Shown piece after piece: positions 40,726-49,745 of a DNA stretch of 64,000 bases. How positions within the stretch are numbered: the stretch's first letter is position 1; every line of letters starts with the position of its first letter. The translations under genes and the position numbers were made by a program. Location of the stretch: assembly GCA_014649575.1 (NCBI GenBank), contig BMTH01000012.1, positions 1 to 64,000 of the forward strand, written 5' to 3'. The notes beneath the pieces are model-generated. The model saw nothing but the letters and a program-made list of their open reading frames with translations. It was not told the DNA's origin and searched no databases. This DNA comes from Streptomyces griseoincarnatus. Lineage in GTDB: Bacteria > Actinomycetota > Actinomycetes > Streptomycetales > Streptomycetaceae.

Positions 40726-41547
40726 TTACGGACAGCCGCAGTCCGCGGTCACGGTGAGACGCCAACCGACCTCCCCGGAGGGCGGCACGCACGCCGCGTC
40801 GCCGTCACCCGCCTCTGCCAGGTCGAAGACCCTCCCCAGCATCGGTTCCACACCCGTGCTGCGATACGGGTGCTCTTCGGGCCAGCCGCCGAGGTTCCGC
40901 CACAGGGCGACCGACACCGGCTGTCCGTCGGCCTGAACGGACAGGGCCAGCCGGTCCTCCGGGCCGTCGTGGACACAGGCGCGGTTGGTGACCACGACCG
41001 CGCCGACCGCCGTCCCGTCGTCCGGCCCGAACCGGTCCAGGCGCAGTCCGTGCGGGGCGGGCCACTCCCCCTCCAGCCAGGGTGTGCCGACGGGCCACGG
41101 CTCCTTCAGCAGAGGTGCCGCCTCCGGGTACAGACGGGTTGACGCCCCCGGTGCCGCGTGCAGCACCGCCCCTTCCGACAGGGCGAGCAGCACGTGGGCC
41201 GCCCAGACGAAGCGGAACCCGGGGTCGGCGGTGAGCGTGTAGTCGATCTGCGCACGGTCGCCCAGGACGCGGATGCGGCGTTCCAGACGGAAGCGCTCGC
41301 AGTCGACCCGGTCCGTGTCTCCGTCCCGGTGCCAGCGGCGTGCCCACGCGTCCCCGTGGTCGGGGGTGCCCCGCACGGTGGGGACGCACTCCTCCAGACC
41401 GCCCCCGTCGACGAAGGCCGCCCCCGGTGGGACAGCCGCGCGTTCCGGCGCGTCGCGTCGCCACAGCCATTCGCGGTCGCCCGCCCTGAGGGACGTCCAG
41501 CGTCCGCCGTGGTCCAGGTCTGCGGTGATCCGCAGCGGTGCTGCCAT
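40726..41547 (-). CDS. aldose 1-epimerase-like (galactose mutarotase fold) protein
   Basis: A 273-residue beta-sandwich protein: DHGGRWTSLRAGDREWLWRR, FVDGGGLEECVPTVRG, DHGDAWARRW with a conserved His-Gly pair, and NLGGWPEEHPYRSTGVEPML with a conserved carboxylate. It resembles the mutarotase superfamily but not canonical GalM. ATG 41547 follows GGAGTGGTGAGC, part of the end of galactonate dehydratase (2-bp gap). It probably equilibrates anomers of the imported sugar before oxidation. Confidence 0.75.
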   Translation of the reverse strand: MAAPLRITADLDHGGRWTSLRAGDREWLWRRDAPERAAVPPGAAFVDGGGLEECVPTVRGTPDHGDAWARRWHRDGDTDRVDCERFRLERRIRVLGDRAQIDYTLTADPGFRFVWAAHVLLALSEGAVLHAAPGASTRLYPEAAPLLKEPWPVGTPWLEGEWPAPHGLRLDRFGPDDGTAVGAVVVTNRACVHDGPEDRLALSVQADGQPVSVALWRNLGGWPEEHPYRSTGVEPMLGRVFDLAEAGDGDAACVPPSGEVGWRLTVTADCGCP

Positions 41548-41549
41548 GC

Positions 41550-42695
41550 TCACCACTCCGCGAAGGAGCCGTCGGCATGGCGCCACACGGGGTTGCGCCA
41601 GGCGTGTCCGGCGCGGTCGGCGGCGCGTACGGCGATCTCGTCGACGGTGATGCCGAGGCCGGGGCGGTCGCCGCGTACGGCGTGGCCGGCGACGAAGCGG
41701 AACGGCTCGGGGTCGACGACGTAGGAGAGGAGGTCGGCGTCCTTGTTGTAGTGGATGCCGCGGCTCTGTTCCTGGATGAGGAAGTTGGGTGTGGCGAACG
41801 CTATCTGGAGGCTGGCGGCGAGGGCGATCGGGCCGAGTGGGCAGTGCGGGGCGAGCAAGGCCCCGTAGGTTTCGGCGAGGGAGGCGATGCGGTGCACCTC
41901 GGATATGCCGCCCGCGTGGGAGAGGTCGGGCTGGGCGACGGCGACGCCGGCGTTCAGGACGGGGAGGAACTCCGCGCGTGAGTAGAGGCGTTCGCCGGTG
42001 GCGAGGGGCACGGGGCCGGCGGCGACCAGGCCGGGCAGGAGGTGGCTCTGCTCGGGGACGACGGGTTCCTCGACGAACAGCGGGTGCAGGGGAGCGAGTT
42101 CGGTCAGGACGCGGCGTGCGGTGGCCGCGGTGAAGCGGCCGTGGAAGTCGACGGCGACGTCACGGTCGGGGCCCAGCACCTCGCGGGCCGCGGCGACCCG
42201 CGCGACGACGGCGGCGGTCTCGGCGGGGGTGGACAGCGGGGAGGTGGCGCCGGCGGCGTTCATCTTCACCGCGGTGAAGCCTGCCTCGACCTGGGCGGTG
42301 ATCTGCTCGCGCAGCCCGGCCGGTTCGTCGCCGCCGACCCAGGCGTAGACGCGGACGGTGTCGCGGACGGGGCCGCCGAGCAGAGCGTACACGGGGGCTC
42401 CGTAGACCTGTCCCGCGATGTCCCACAGGGCCTGGTCGAGTCCGGCGACGGCGCTGGAGAGGACGGGGCCGCCACGGTAGAAGCCGCCTTTGGTGAGAAC
42501 CTGCCAGTGGTCCTGGACGCGCAGCGGGTCCTGGCCGAGGAGGTGCTCGGACAGCACGTCGACGGCGCTGCGCACCACTTCGGCGCGGCCCTCGACGACG
42601 GGCTCGCCCCAGCCGACGAGCCCGTCGTCGGTCTCCACGCGGCAGAACAGCCATCGCGGCGGGACCAGGAAGGTTTCTATGCGGGTGATCTTCAC
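41550..42695 (-). CDS. dgoD: D-galactonate dehydratase (enolase superfamily)
   Basis: A 381-residue mandelate-racemase-subgroup enzyme. KITRIETFLVPPRWLFCRVE starts the capping domain, VLSSAVAGLDQALWDIAG the barrel; metal ligands are VAVDFHGRF (Asp with the HGR of galactonate dehydratases), FVEEPV (Glu) and ATGERLYSR (Glu). The base dyad His is APHCPLGPIALAAS. It converts galactonate to 2-keto-3-deoxygalactonate. The start overlaps the FadR-type regulator stop by ATGA. Confidence 0.93.
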   Translation of the reverse strand: MKITRIETFLVPPRWLFCRVETDDGLVGWGEPVVEGRAEVVRSAVDVLSEHLLGQDPLRVQDHWQVLTKGGFYRGGPVLSSAVAGLDQALWDIAGQVYGAPVYALLGGPVRDTVRVYAWVGGDEPAGLREQITAQVEAGFTAVKMNAAGATSPLSTPAETAAVVARVAAAREVLGPDRDVAVDFHGRFTAATARRVLTELAPLHPLFVEEPVVPEQSHLLPGLVAAGPVPLATGERLYSRAEFLPVLNAGVAVAQPDLSHAGGISEVHRIASLAETYGALLAPHCPLGPIALAASLQIAFATPNFLIQEQSRGIHYNKDADLLSYVVDPEPFRFVAGHAVRGDRPGLGITVDEIAVRAADRAGHAWRNPVWRHADGSFAEW

Positions 42696-43429
42696 TGCGT
42701 GCCGGGGCCTTCCGTCTCGTCGTCGCCATCAATCCGTTCCAGATCGCGGCCGGCCTGGTCGAGCAGGGCCCGCATGGCTGCCTCGGCGGCGTCGGGATCC
42801 TGCTCGCCCACAGCGTCGAGGACGGCCTGGTGGGCGGGTACGGGGTCCTCACTGTGCGGGGAGCTGTGCACGATGCGGTCGCGGTGGGCCAGGCCCGACT
42901 CGATGACCATCTCCATGCGTTCCAGTAGTTCGTTGTGGGTGGCTTTCAGCAGGGCCCGGTGGAAGGCGAGGTCAGCCGCGACGGCGTGGCCGGCGTCGCT
43001 GTCGTCCTCCCCCATCGCCCGGATGGCCTCGTCGAGGGCGGCGAGGTCGTCGGGGGTCCGCCGCTCGGCGGCGAGCCGGACGGCGGCCGGCTCGATGATG
43101 GCGCGGACCTCGGCGAGGTTGCGCAGCAGGGCACGGTCGGCCTCCGTGGTGCGTCCGCCCTCGAACTGCCAGCGCAGCACGTCGGCGTCGAGCAGGTTCC
43201 AGTCGCCGCGCGCCCGGACGAAGGTGCCGCGTTTCTGGCGTGCGTCGACCATGCCCTTGGCGGCGAGGACCTTCAGCGATTCACGCAGGGCCGTGAGGCT
43301 CACGTCGAGTTCGCTCTGCAGGGCCACCAGGTCGAGCGTGGCGCCTTCGGGGATCTCCCCACCCAGGATGCGGCGGGCCAGGGCTTCCACGGTCTGGCCG
43401 TGCACACCACGACGGGCGTAGGGCGTCAT
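42692..43429 (-). CDS. FadR-subfamily GntR regulator (DgoR-like)
   Basis: A 245-residue regulator. The winged HTH is EALARRILGGEIPEGATLDL, LQSELDVSLTALRESLKVLA, KGMVDARQKRGTFV; the C-terminal FCD domain keeps metal/ligand residues in VRAIIEPAAVRLAA, DLAFHRALLKATHNELLE and EDPVPAHQAVLDAV. Placed inside the operon between the SDR and DgoD genes, it resembles the DgoR repressor, released by galactonate. Candidate binding sites are the boxes at 49560-49767; this link is untested. Confidence 0.92.
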   Translation of the reverse strand: MTPYARRGVHGQTVEALARRILGGEIPEGATLDLVALQSELDVSLTALRESLKVLAAKGMVDARQKRGTFVRARGDWNLLDADVLRWQFEGGRTTEADRALLRNLAEVRAIIEPAAVRLAAERRTPDDLAALDEAIRAMGEDDSDAGHAVAADLAFHRALLKATHNELLERMEMVIESGLAHRDRIVHSSPHSEDPVPAHQAVLDAVGEQDPDAAEAAMRALLDQAGRDLERIDGDDETEGPGTQ

Positions 43430-43469
43430 GTCGGAGAGCCTTTCTGCTGCGGGGTACGGTCGGCGGTCG

Positions 43470-44243
43470 TCATGCTGAGGCTTTGACGACGCTCCAGCCG
43501 CCGTCCACCACGAGGTGCGAGCCGGTGACGAAGGACGCGTCGTCGCTGCCCAGAAAGGCTATGGCGGCGGCCACCTCTGCGGGGGTGCCGAAGCGCCGGG
43601 CGGCGGTCCCGGCGACGCTGCGGGCTCGTTCGTCGGCGGACACCCTGTCCCAGGCCGCGGTGAGGATGGGTCCGGGCAGGACGGCGTTGACGCGGATCTC
43701 GGGTCCGTACTCCACGGCGAGCTGCCCGCACAGGGAGAGCAGGGCGCCCTTCGAAGCGGCGTAGGCGGGGTGTCCGGGAATGCCGGCGTGGGCGTGGACG
43801 GAGGAGGTGAGCACGACCGCTCCGTGACGTTCCCTCAGGTCGTCGAGGAGGGCGCGGAAGCCGAGGAAGCTGCCGGTGACGTTGACGGAGAGCTGCCGCC
43901 GCCAGGAGTCGAGGGAGAGTTCGTGGGCGGGGGCGACCTCCACGGTGTAGGCGTTGCCGACGAGCAGGTCCACGGGGCCGAAGGTGTGCGCGGCGTCCAC
44001 GACGCGGTCCCAGTCGGCCTCGGCGGACACGTCGGCGCGGACGAACAGCGCGCGGCCGCCGGCGCGGGTGATGCGCGCGGCGACGGTCTCACCCGCAGTC
44101 CCGGCGACGTCGGCGAGCACGACGGCTGCTCCTTCCAGCGCCAGGCGCTCGGCCGTGGCGGCTCCGATGCCGGAGGCGGCTCCGGTGATCACGGCGGTGC
44201 GGCCCTGGTAGCGGTCACCATGGCGTCGTGCTGGCTGGTCCAT
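43470..44243 (-). CDS. short-chain dehydrogenase, candidate galactose dehydrogenase
   Basis: A 257-residue classical SDR. The NAD(P) motif is TAVITGAASGIGAATAERLA, NNAG reads VGNAYTVE, the catalytic triad is SS of VVLTSSVHAHAG, with Tyr and Lys in HPAYAASKGALL. Asp at the end of the second strand (VVLADVAG) indicates NAD preference. In this context it supplies the missing first step, oxidation of galactose to galactonolactone; a sugar-acid or alcohol dehydrogenase is possible. ATG 44243 has AAGGAG upstream; GntR begins 40 bp downstream. Confidence 0.88.
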   Translation of the reverse strand: MDQPARRHGDRYQGRTAVITGAASGIGAATAERLALEGAAVVLADVAGTAGETVAARITRAGGRALFVRADVSAEADWDRVVDAAHTFGPVDLLVGNAYTVEVAPAHELSLDSWRRQLSVNVTGSFLGFRALLDDLRERHGAVVLTSSVHAHAGIPGHPAYAASKGALLSLCGQLAVEYGPEIRVNAVLPGPILTAAWDRVSADERARSVAGTAARRFGTPAEVAAAIAFLGSDDASFVTGSHLVVDGGWSVVKASA

Positions 44244-44302
44244 CGTGGAGTCCGGCTCCTTCGGTGTGACGGTGGGGTTCTGGCAACCTGTGCCGCGGGG
44301 GT

Positions 44303-46399
44303 CTATTGCCTTACCAGTTCGACCAGTTCGGCGTCGTGGCGGGCGGTCCACGTGAATGGCAGACCGTAGTGGAGCAGATGGACGCCGGTGTACGCGGCGC
44401 CGGTGTGCGGGGCGTGGTAGCGGGCGGCGGGGTCGAGTCCGCGCAGCCGCAGCCGGGCGGCGCGGCCGGGGACCAGTGGGGCCCCGTCGAGCCGTCCGGT
44501 GCTGAAGGCGGCGACGACGGCGCGTGTTCCGTCCTGGGCGTCGTACTGGACGCCGCAGGTCGCGTCGTCCGGGGTGCCGAGGAGGTGTGCCTCGCCGTGG
44601 TGGATCACGTCCCGCACCTCTTTGTAGCGGGCGATCCACCGGGCCGCCTCGGCGCGCTGTTCCGGGTTCCAGGCGCGCAGGTCGGCGCCGATGCCGAGCA
44701 CGCCGCACATCGCGGTGACGAAGCGGAAGGCGAGGCTGCGCGGGCGCGGGTCGAAGACGCCGGGCGCGTCGGTGACCCAGGAGCTCATCACGTGCGGGGC
44801 GTGAGCATGCAGGAAGCCGAACTGGATGCGCAGCCGGTCGAGCGGGGCAGTGTTGTCGCTGGGCCAGACGACGTCGGTGCGGGCGAGGGTGGCGTGGTCG
44901 ACGCGTCCGCCGCCGCCCGCGCATCCCTCCACGGTGACGTGCGGGTGGGCGGTGCGGAGGTGGTCGAGGACACGGAGGTAGCCGGTGACATGGGCGGCGT
45001 CCAGGTCCGTGCGGTCGGCGGGTCCCGCGCCGGGGCGGCCTCGTTCGGTGGGCGGGCGGTTCATGTCCCACTTGAGGTAGCTGATGTCGTACGTGGTGAG
45101 CAGGCGGTCGAGGGTGCCGACGACGAAGTCCTGGACGTCCTCGCGGCCGAGGTCGAGGAGGAGCTGGTTGCGGACCAGGCGGGCGGGGCGGTCGTCGATC
45201 CGGTAGACCCACTCGGGGTGTTCGGAGTGCAGGCGGCTGCCCGGGCTGACCGCCTCGGGCTCCACCCACAGGCCGAAGTCGAGGCCGAGGGCACGGACTT
45301 CGGCGACGAAGGTCTCGAAGCCTTCGGGGAAGGCCTTCGGGTCCGGGTACCAGTCGCCGAGTCCGCCGGTGTCGTCGGTGCGGCCGGTGAACCAGCCGTC
45401 GTCGACGACGAACAGCTCCACTCCCATGTCGGCGGCCGCCTTCGCCAGGTCCAGCTGGCCGGCGGCGTCGACGTCGAAACCGGTGGCCTCCCAGGAGTTG
45501 TAGAGCACCTTGCGGGTGCGGTGCAGGCGCTCACCGGAAAGCCGGCGTCCGTAGCGGTGCTGGACGCTGGCCAGTCCGTCGAGTCCGTCCGGGCTGAATG
45601 CGCAGGCCAGCCGGGGTGTGGTGAGGGTGTCGCCGGGGGTGAGGAGCACCGCGCCCTCGTGCGGGACGCGTCCGGCGCGGACGCGTACGGCTCCGCCCGG
45701 TTCGGCCTCGGCGGTGATGTGCCAGTTGCCGGCCCACTCCAGGGCCACGCCGTAGGCGGGCGAGGGACCGTCCTGCGGTGCGGTGCGGTCCTGCACGGCG
45801 AGCCAGGGGGCATAGGCGTGTCCGGGGACGCCCTGGACGCTGCCCATGGTGAAGGTCCCGCGCCTCAGGTCGAGTTGGGTGCGCTGGAACTCCTGGGACC
45901 ACTGGCCGGCGAGGTATGTCAGCCGTACGCCGTCAGGTGCGGGGACGTTGACGGCGGCGGAGTCGAACCGCTCGAGGCGCAGCGGTTCGCCACCGGTGCA
46001 GGTGTGCTCCGTCCAGCGGAGGACGACGTCGGTGCCGGGGACGGTGACGTAGCACAGGACCGTTCGCAGGCCGAGGACGTCGTCGGTGAAGGCCAGCCGC
46101 AGCGAGCCCTCCGTCTCCTCGGCGCCGGCGAACTCCCACCACACCCCGCGCTCACGGCCAGAGCGGGACGCCACGAGGTCGGAGCCGGTGAACGGGCGCA
46201 TCCCGTAGGGCAGATACTCCGCGGGGGCGGCGTCGGCGGAGGTGAGGAAGTGGGTGCGCCGGGACCAGTCGAAGGCGGACGGGCCGTCCTCGCAGCCGTG
46301 CGGTCCCCAGGCGTCGAGTTCGGCCCAGGGTCCGTCCGGGGAGAGACGGACGGTGTAGCTGGTGGTGTCGGTGCGCAAGGTCCAGTGTTCATTCGTCAC
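44303..46399 (-). CDS. GH36 alpha-galactosidase, cytoplasmic
   Basis: A 698-residue enzyme hydrolysing terminal alpha-galactosides such as melibiose or raffinose. An N-terminal beta-supersandwich precedes the barrel. The nucleophile is Asp445 in YLKWDMNRPP and the acid/base is Asp515 in VWPSDNTAPLDRLRIQ, both classic GH36 sites; VLYNSWEATGFDVD and DDGWFTGR line the -1 subsite. There is no signal peptide, so substrates must be imported first. GTG 46399 overlaps the stop of the second permease as GTGA, so importer and hydrolase are coupled. Confidence 0.94.
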   Translation of the reverse strand: MTNEHWTLRTDTTSYTVRLSPDGPWAELDAWGPHGCEDGPSAFDWSRRTHFLTSADAAPAEYLPYGMRPFTGSDLVASRSGRERGVWWEFAGAEETEGSLRLAFTDDVLGLRTVLCYVTVPGTDVVLRWTEHTCTGGEPLRLERFDSAAVNVPAPDGVRLTYLAGQWSQEFQRTQLDLRRGTFTMGSVQGVPGHAYAPWLAVQDRTAPQDGPSPAYGVALEWAGNWHITAEAEPGGAVRVRAGRVPHEGAVLLTPGDTLTTPRLACAFSPDGLDGLASVQHRYGRRLSGERLHRTRKVLYNSWEATGFDVDAAGQLDLAKAAADMGVELFVVDDGWFTGRTDDTGGLGDWYPDPKAFPEGFETFVAEVRALGLDFGLWVEPEAVSPGSRLHSEHPEWVYRIDDRPARLVRNQLLLDLGREDVQDFVVGTLDRLLTTYDISYLKWDMNRPPTERGRPGAGPADRTDLDAAHVTGYLRVLDHLRTAHPHVTVEGCAGGGGRVDHATLARTDVVWPSDNTAPLDRLRIQFGFLHAHAPHVMSSWVTDAPGVFDPRPRSLAFRFVTAMCGVLGIGADLRAWNPEQRAEAARWIARYKEVRDVIHHGEAHLLGTPDDATCGVQYDAQDGTRAVVAAFSTGRLDGAPLVPGRAARLRLRGLDPAARYHAPHTGAAYTGVHLLHYGLPFTWTARHDAELVELVRQ

Positions 46400-47244
46400 T
46401 TGACGGCTCCGAGGTTGAGGCCGGCCACGAAGTGCCGCTGGAAGCGGAGGAAGACGGCGACGGTGGGCGCGGCCGCGATGACGGAACCGGCGGCGATGAC
46501 GTTCCACATGGACACGTACTGGCCCTGAAGACCGATGAGGGCGGCGGTGATGGGCATCTTGGTGTCGCTGCGCAGCACGGTGATGGCCCACAGCAGGTCG
46601 TTGAAGACCCAGGTGAACGACAGGGCGCTGAGCGCGGCCAGCGCGGGGCGGGTGAGGGGCAGGATGATCCGCCAGAAGATCTGCCAGGGACCGGCGCCGT
46701 CGACGACGGCGGCCTGCTGGATCTCGGCGGGAATGGCGCGCATGAAGCCGTGCAGGACGAAGACGTAGAAGCCGACACCGAAGCCGATCTGCACACCGAT
46801 CAGGGCGGTCAGGGTGTCGTGGAGGCCCATGAGTTCGCTGAGCTTGGACACGGGGACGAGCAGGATCTGCGGCGGGAGCAGGTTGCCGCCGAGCATGAGC
46901 AGCAGCAGCGAACGTCGGAACGGCAGCTCGTAACGGCTGAGGGCGAAGGCGGCCATGGAGGCGAGGGCGAGTGTCACCAGCACGGCCGGGATCGTCACCA
47001 GCAGGCTGTTGATCAGGGCGCGCCGCTGGCCGCCGTCGACCCAGGCCTGGCGGAAGTTGTCGAGGGTGAAGGAGTGCGGCCAACTGCCGAGGCCATTGGC
47101 GGCGATGTCGTCGAAAGAGCGCAGGCTGGTCACCAGGACCAGGCCGATGGGCAGCAGCCACAGCAGCGCGAGGGTGCCGGCGCCGAGGTGGAAGCCGGCA
47201 GTGGCGGCACGGCGACGGCGTACGGCCGCAGAGGTGGTCGTCAT
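46396..47244 (-). CDS. carbohydrate ABC transporter permease (MalG-type)
   Basis: A 282-residue inner-membrane permease with six hydrophobic segments. The EAA loop reads EIQQAAVVDGAGPWQIFWRI with ILPLTRPAL following, the site that touches the ATPase. ATG 47244 overlaps the stop of the first permease. Together with 47244-48182 it forms the channel of a CUT1-type sugar importer. Confidence 0.92.
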   Translation of the reverse strand: MTTTSAAVRRRRAATAGFHLGAGTLALLWLLPIGLVLVTSLRSFDDIAANGLGSWPHSFTLDNFRQAWVDGGQRRALINSLLVTIPAVLVTLALASMAAFALSRYELPFRRSLLLLMLGGNLLPPQILLVPVSKLSELMGLHDTLTALIGVQIGFGVGFYVFVLHGFMRAIPAEIQQAAVVDGAGPWQIFWRIILPLTRPALAALSALSFTWVFNDLLWAITVLRSDTKMPITAALIGLQGQYVSMWNVIAAGSVIAAAPTVAVFLRFQRHFVAGLNLGAVK

Positions 47245-48182
47245 CAGTCGGCCTCCCGGAAGGCGCGGACGAGGTAGGAGCAGATGACGCCGAAGGCGAG
47301 GACGAAGATGACGACGGCGAGGGCGGAGCCGTAGCCGAGGCGCAGGGACTGGAAGGCGGTGGAGTACATGTACGTGCTCAGCAGCTCGGACGAGTGGTAA
47401 GGGCCGCCTCGGGTCAGTGACCACACCACGTCGAAGGAGCGGAGGGAGTCGATGACGATGACGGACAGGACGACAGCGTTGACGCTGCGCAGCTGGGGCA
47501 GGGTGACGTGCCGGAAACGTTGCCAGGCGGAGGCGCCATCGACCTTGGCCGCCTCGTAGAGGGCGGGGTCGATGCCCTTGAGGCCGGCCAGGTACAGCAC
47601 CATGACGTAGCCGATCTGCCGCCAGAGGGCGGGCACGATGACCGCGTACAGGGCGGTGTCCTGGTCGGCGAGCCAGGCGTGTCGCAGGCTCCCCAGGCCG
47701 ACCGCTTCGAGGACCTGGTTCAGGACGCCGTCGGGCTGGTAGATCGCCTGCCAGACGAGGGCGGTGGCGACCAGGGAGAAGACCACCGGCAGGAACAGGG
47801 CGGCCCGGTAGAAGCCGATCCCGCGGCGTTCCTGCTGGAACAGCAGCGCGGTGGCGAGGCCCAGGAGCGCGGACAGGCCGCCGAACAGGACCAGCCACAG
47901 AACAGTGTGCCAGGTGGCGCTGCGGAAGGTGTCGTCACCGGCCATCTCCCGGAAGTTGTCCAGTCCGACGAAGGTGGGCGGGGACACGCCGTCCCAGTCA
48001 GTGAGGGCGAGGTAGAAGCCCTGCAACGCGGGCCAGAACACCCAGAGGGCCTCGGCGAGCAGCGGGACCATGACGAAGGCGAGCACCAGCGGGGGTGTGC
48101 GGCGGGCGGCTCCACGGCGCCGCCCGCCTCCGGGCGGCGAGGGGGCCGGCGAGGTGCTCTTGGTCGGGGTCAGCACAGCCAC
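47244..48182 (-). CDS. carbohydrate ABC transporter permease (MalF-type)
   Basis: A 312-residue permease with a basic, proline-rich cytoplasmic head, then six hydrophobic segments. The EAA loop is DPALYEAAKVDGASAWQRFR followed by VTLPQLRSV. The start is GTG 48182, one base after the stop of the binding-protein gene. No ATPase gene is in the operon, so a shared ATPase such as MsiK elsewhere in the genome is expected. Confidence 0.92.
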   Translation of the reverse strand: MAVLTPTKSTSPAPSPPGGGRRRGAARRTPPLVLAFVMVPLLAEALWVFWPALQGFYLALTDWDGVSPPTFVGLDNFREMAGDDTFRSATWHTVLWLVLFGGLSALLGLATALLFQQERRGIGFYRAALFLPVVFSLVATALVWQAIYQPDGVLNQVLEAVGLGSLRHAWLADQDTALYAVIVPALWRQIGYVMVLYLAGLKGIDPALYEAAKVDGASAWQRFRHVTLPQLRSVNAVVLSVIVIDSLRSFDVVWSLTRGGPYHSSELLSTYMYSTAFQSLRLGYGSALAVVIFVLAFGVICSYLVRAFREAD

Positions 48183-48183
48183 G

Positions 48184-49464
48184 TCAGGCGTTCCAGATCT
48201 TCTCGGCGTCGCGCTGCCAGGTGGTGAGAATCGAGCCGATGGACTTGGGTTCGGCGATGAAGCGGGTGAGCGCGTTGTCGGCGGTGGGCTGGAGAGCGTC
48301 GCTGGAGTCGCGGTTGAAGAACTGGGTGATCTCGGCGGCCTCCTCGACGTGCCTGCGTCCCTTGAGGACGAGCGGGGTGCCGGCGTCCTTGGCGTCGGGG
48401 TGGCAGGGCAGGACGGTGCCGGAGGAGCCCTTGATGTAGATCTCCTGGGCCTCGGCGGTGCCGAGGAAGCGCATCAGGTCGATCACCTCGTCGCGGCGGC
48501 CGGTACGGGCGCCGGCGAAGTAGCCGTCGGTGGGCGCCTCTTCGGCGAGCGGGACCTTCGGGTCGACGACGGGGAAGCGGAAGAAGTCGATGTCGTCCAG
48601 GGCGTCCTTGGGGGCGGCGTCGGCGAAGAAGGTGCCGATGAGCATCATGGCGCTGCGGCCGTTGAGCATGGAGGTGGAGGCGTCCTGGAAGGCGACGGCG
48701 GTGCCGTCCGGGTCGAAGTACGGCAGCACCTCCTGCCAGCGGTCGAAGACCTTGCGCACCTCCGGGTCGTCGAAGCGGTGCCGTCCGGCCAGGAGGTCGC
48801 GGTGGTACGCGGCGCCGTTGACGCGGATGTTCAGGTAGTCGAACCAGGCGGAGGCGACCCAGGCGGTGTTGCCGCCGGCGCCGAGTCCGACGGGGGTGAC
48901 GCCCTTGCTCCTGAGCTTGTCGCACAGGTCGAGGAACTCGTCCCAGCTCTTGGGCTCGTTGACGCCCCACTTCGCGAAGTTCGACTTCCGGTAGAACATG
49001 CCCCACCAGTAGTAGGTGGTGGGCACGAACACCTTCTTGCCGGAGCTCGCGGTGCACAGGGTGTTCAGCGCCTTGGAGTAGCCGCGCAGTTCGGGAGACG
49101 CCCAGACCTCCCCCAGGTCGAGCAGCAGGTTCTTGCGGGCGTAGGCGTCGGCGACGGACCCGGGGTACCAGGTGTAGACGTCCGGCGGGTTGGCGGAGGT
49201 GAGGTACGTCGGCAGCTGGGTGCGGAAGGTCTCGGCGGCGACCGTGTTGAGCCGGACCTCGCCCTTCTTGCCGTAGGCGGCGACGAGGTCTTCCATCGCG
49301 GCCTTGGCCTGGGGGGCGGACAGGTTTGACTGGAGGGTCACCGCGCCGCCGGAGGAGCTCTTGCCGGAGGAGCCGGAGGTGACGCAGCCGCTGAGCAGGG
49401 CCGCCGCGCCGGCGGCGCCGAGCCCGGCGAGGAACCGTCGTCGGCTGGGCTGGTGGTGGGTCAT
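48184..49464 (-). CDS. sugar ABC transporter substrate-binding lipoprotein
   Basis: A 426-residue CUT1 solute-binding protein. The N-terminus THHQPSRRRFLAGLGAAGAA is a twin-arginine signal (SRRRFLAG) ending in the lipobox LLSGC, so it is a Tat-exported lipoprotein. The body has typical segments: NPPDVYTWYPGSVADAYAR, TYYWWGMFYRKSNFAKWG and GRSAMMLIGTFFAD. ATG 49464 has GGGAGTG four bases before. Neighbouring alpha-galactosidases indicate alpha-galactosides as ligand. It is the first gene of the operon, downstream of two box-controlled promoters. Confidence 0.93.
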   Translation of the reverse strand: MTHHQPSRRRFLAGLGAAGAAALLSGCVTSGSSGKSSSGGAVTLQSNLSAPQAKAAMEDLVAAYGKKGEVRLNTVAAETFRTQLPTYLTSANPPDVYTWYPGSVADAYARKNLLLDLGEVWASPELRGYSKALNTLCTASSGKKVFVPTTYYWWGMFYRKSNFAKWGVNEPKSWDEFLDLCDKLRSKGVTPVGLGAGGNTAWVASAWFDYLNIRVNGAAYHRDLLAGRHRFDDPEVRKVFDRWQEVLPYFDPDGTAVAFQDASTSMLNGRSAMMLIGTFFADAAPKDALDDIDFFRFPVVDPKVPLAEEAPTDGYFAGARTGRRDEVIDLMRFLGTAEAQEIYIKGSSGTVLPCHPDAKDAGTPLVLKGRRHVEEAAEITQFFNRDSSDALQPTADNALTRFIAEPKSIGSILTTWQRDAEKIWNA

Positions 49465-49534
49465 GAGCACTCCCTGGGGATCCGCGCGGCGGGGACCGGC
49501 TCCGGTGGGGACGGGCGCTGGTCGCGGCGCGTAC

Positions 49535-49580
49535 AGGTTCGCGTGGCGAGGGCACCACGTCAAGGATAATTACTAATTAA
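49535..49580 (-). promoter_or_regulatory. box 1 and leftward promoter
   Basis: The box TCAAGGATAATTACTAATTAA spans 49560-49580 (21 bp). Read leftward it ends in TTGACG (49563-49558), followed by a 17-base spacer and GAACCT (49540-49535), a weak -10. It is the promoter nearest to the binding-protein start at 49464. Confidence 0.65.
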
Positions 49581-49664
49581 TGAGCGGGTCGCCCGGTCGG
49601 CGAGACGCGGAGACAGGGGCGGGGCCGCCGGAGGGACGGGCGGGACGCCGGTGTCACGGCGAAG

Positions 49665-49710
49665 ACTGTGGCGGCGGACGGAGCCACTGTCAAGGATTAT
49701 TACTAATTAA
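49665..49710 (-). promoter_or_regulatory. box 2 and second leftward promoter
   Basis: The box at 49690-49710 differs from box 1 by one base (GATTATT for GATAATT). Read leftward it ends in TTGACA (49693-49688), a perfect -35, then 17 bases and CACAGT (49670-49665). It is about 200 bp upstream of the binding-protein gene. Confidence 0.65.
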
Positions 49711-49745
49711 TCTGCGACGGGAGCGGTTCGTCGCGGCGGCAAATC

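Noticed and set aside
41538..46528. Long plus-strand frames rich in Gly, Val and Glu across the galactonate operon
   Set aside because: These are complements of high-GC coding sequence; the opposite strand has complete enzyme motifs.
44303..47161. A 952-codon continuous frame joining the permease region to the GH36 alpha-galactosidase
   Set aside because: The part before 46399 is the permease read in the wrong frame; GTG 46399 with the GTGA overlap and the start of the GH36 fold define the gene.
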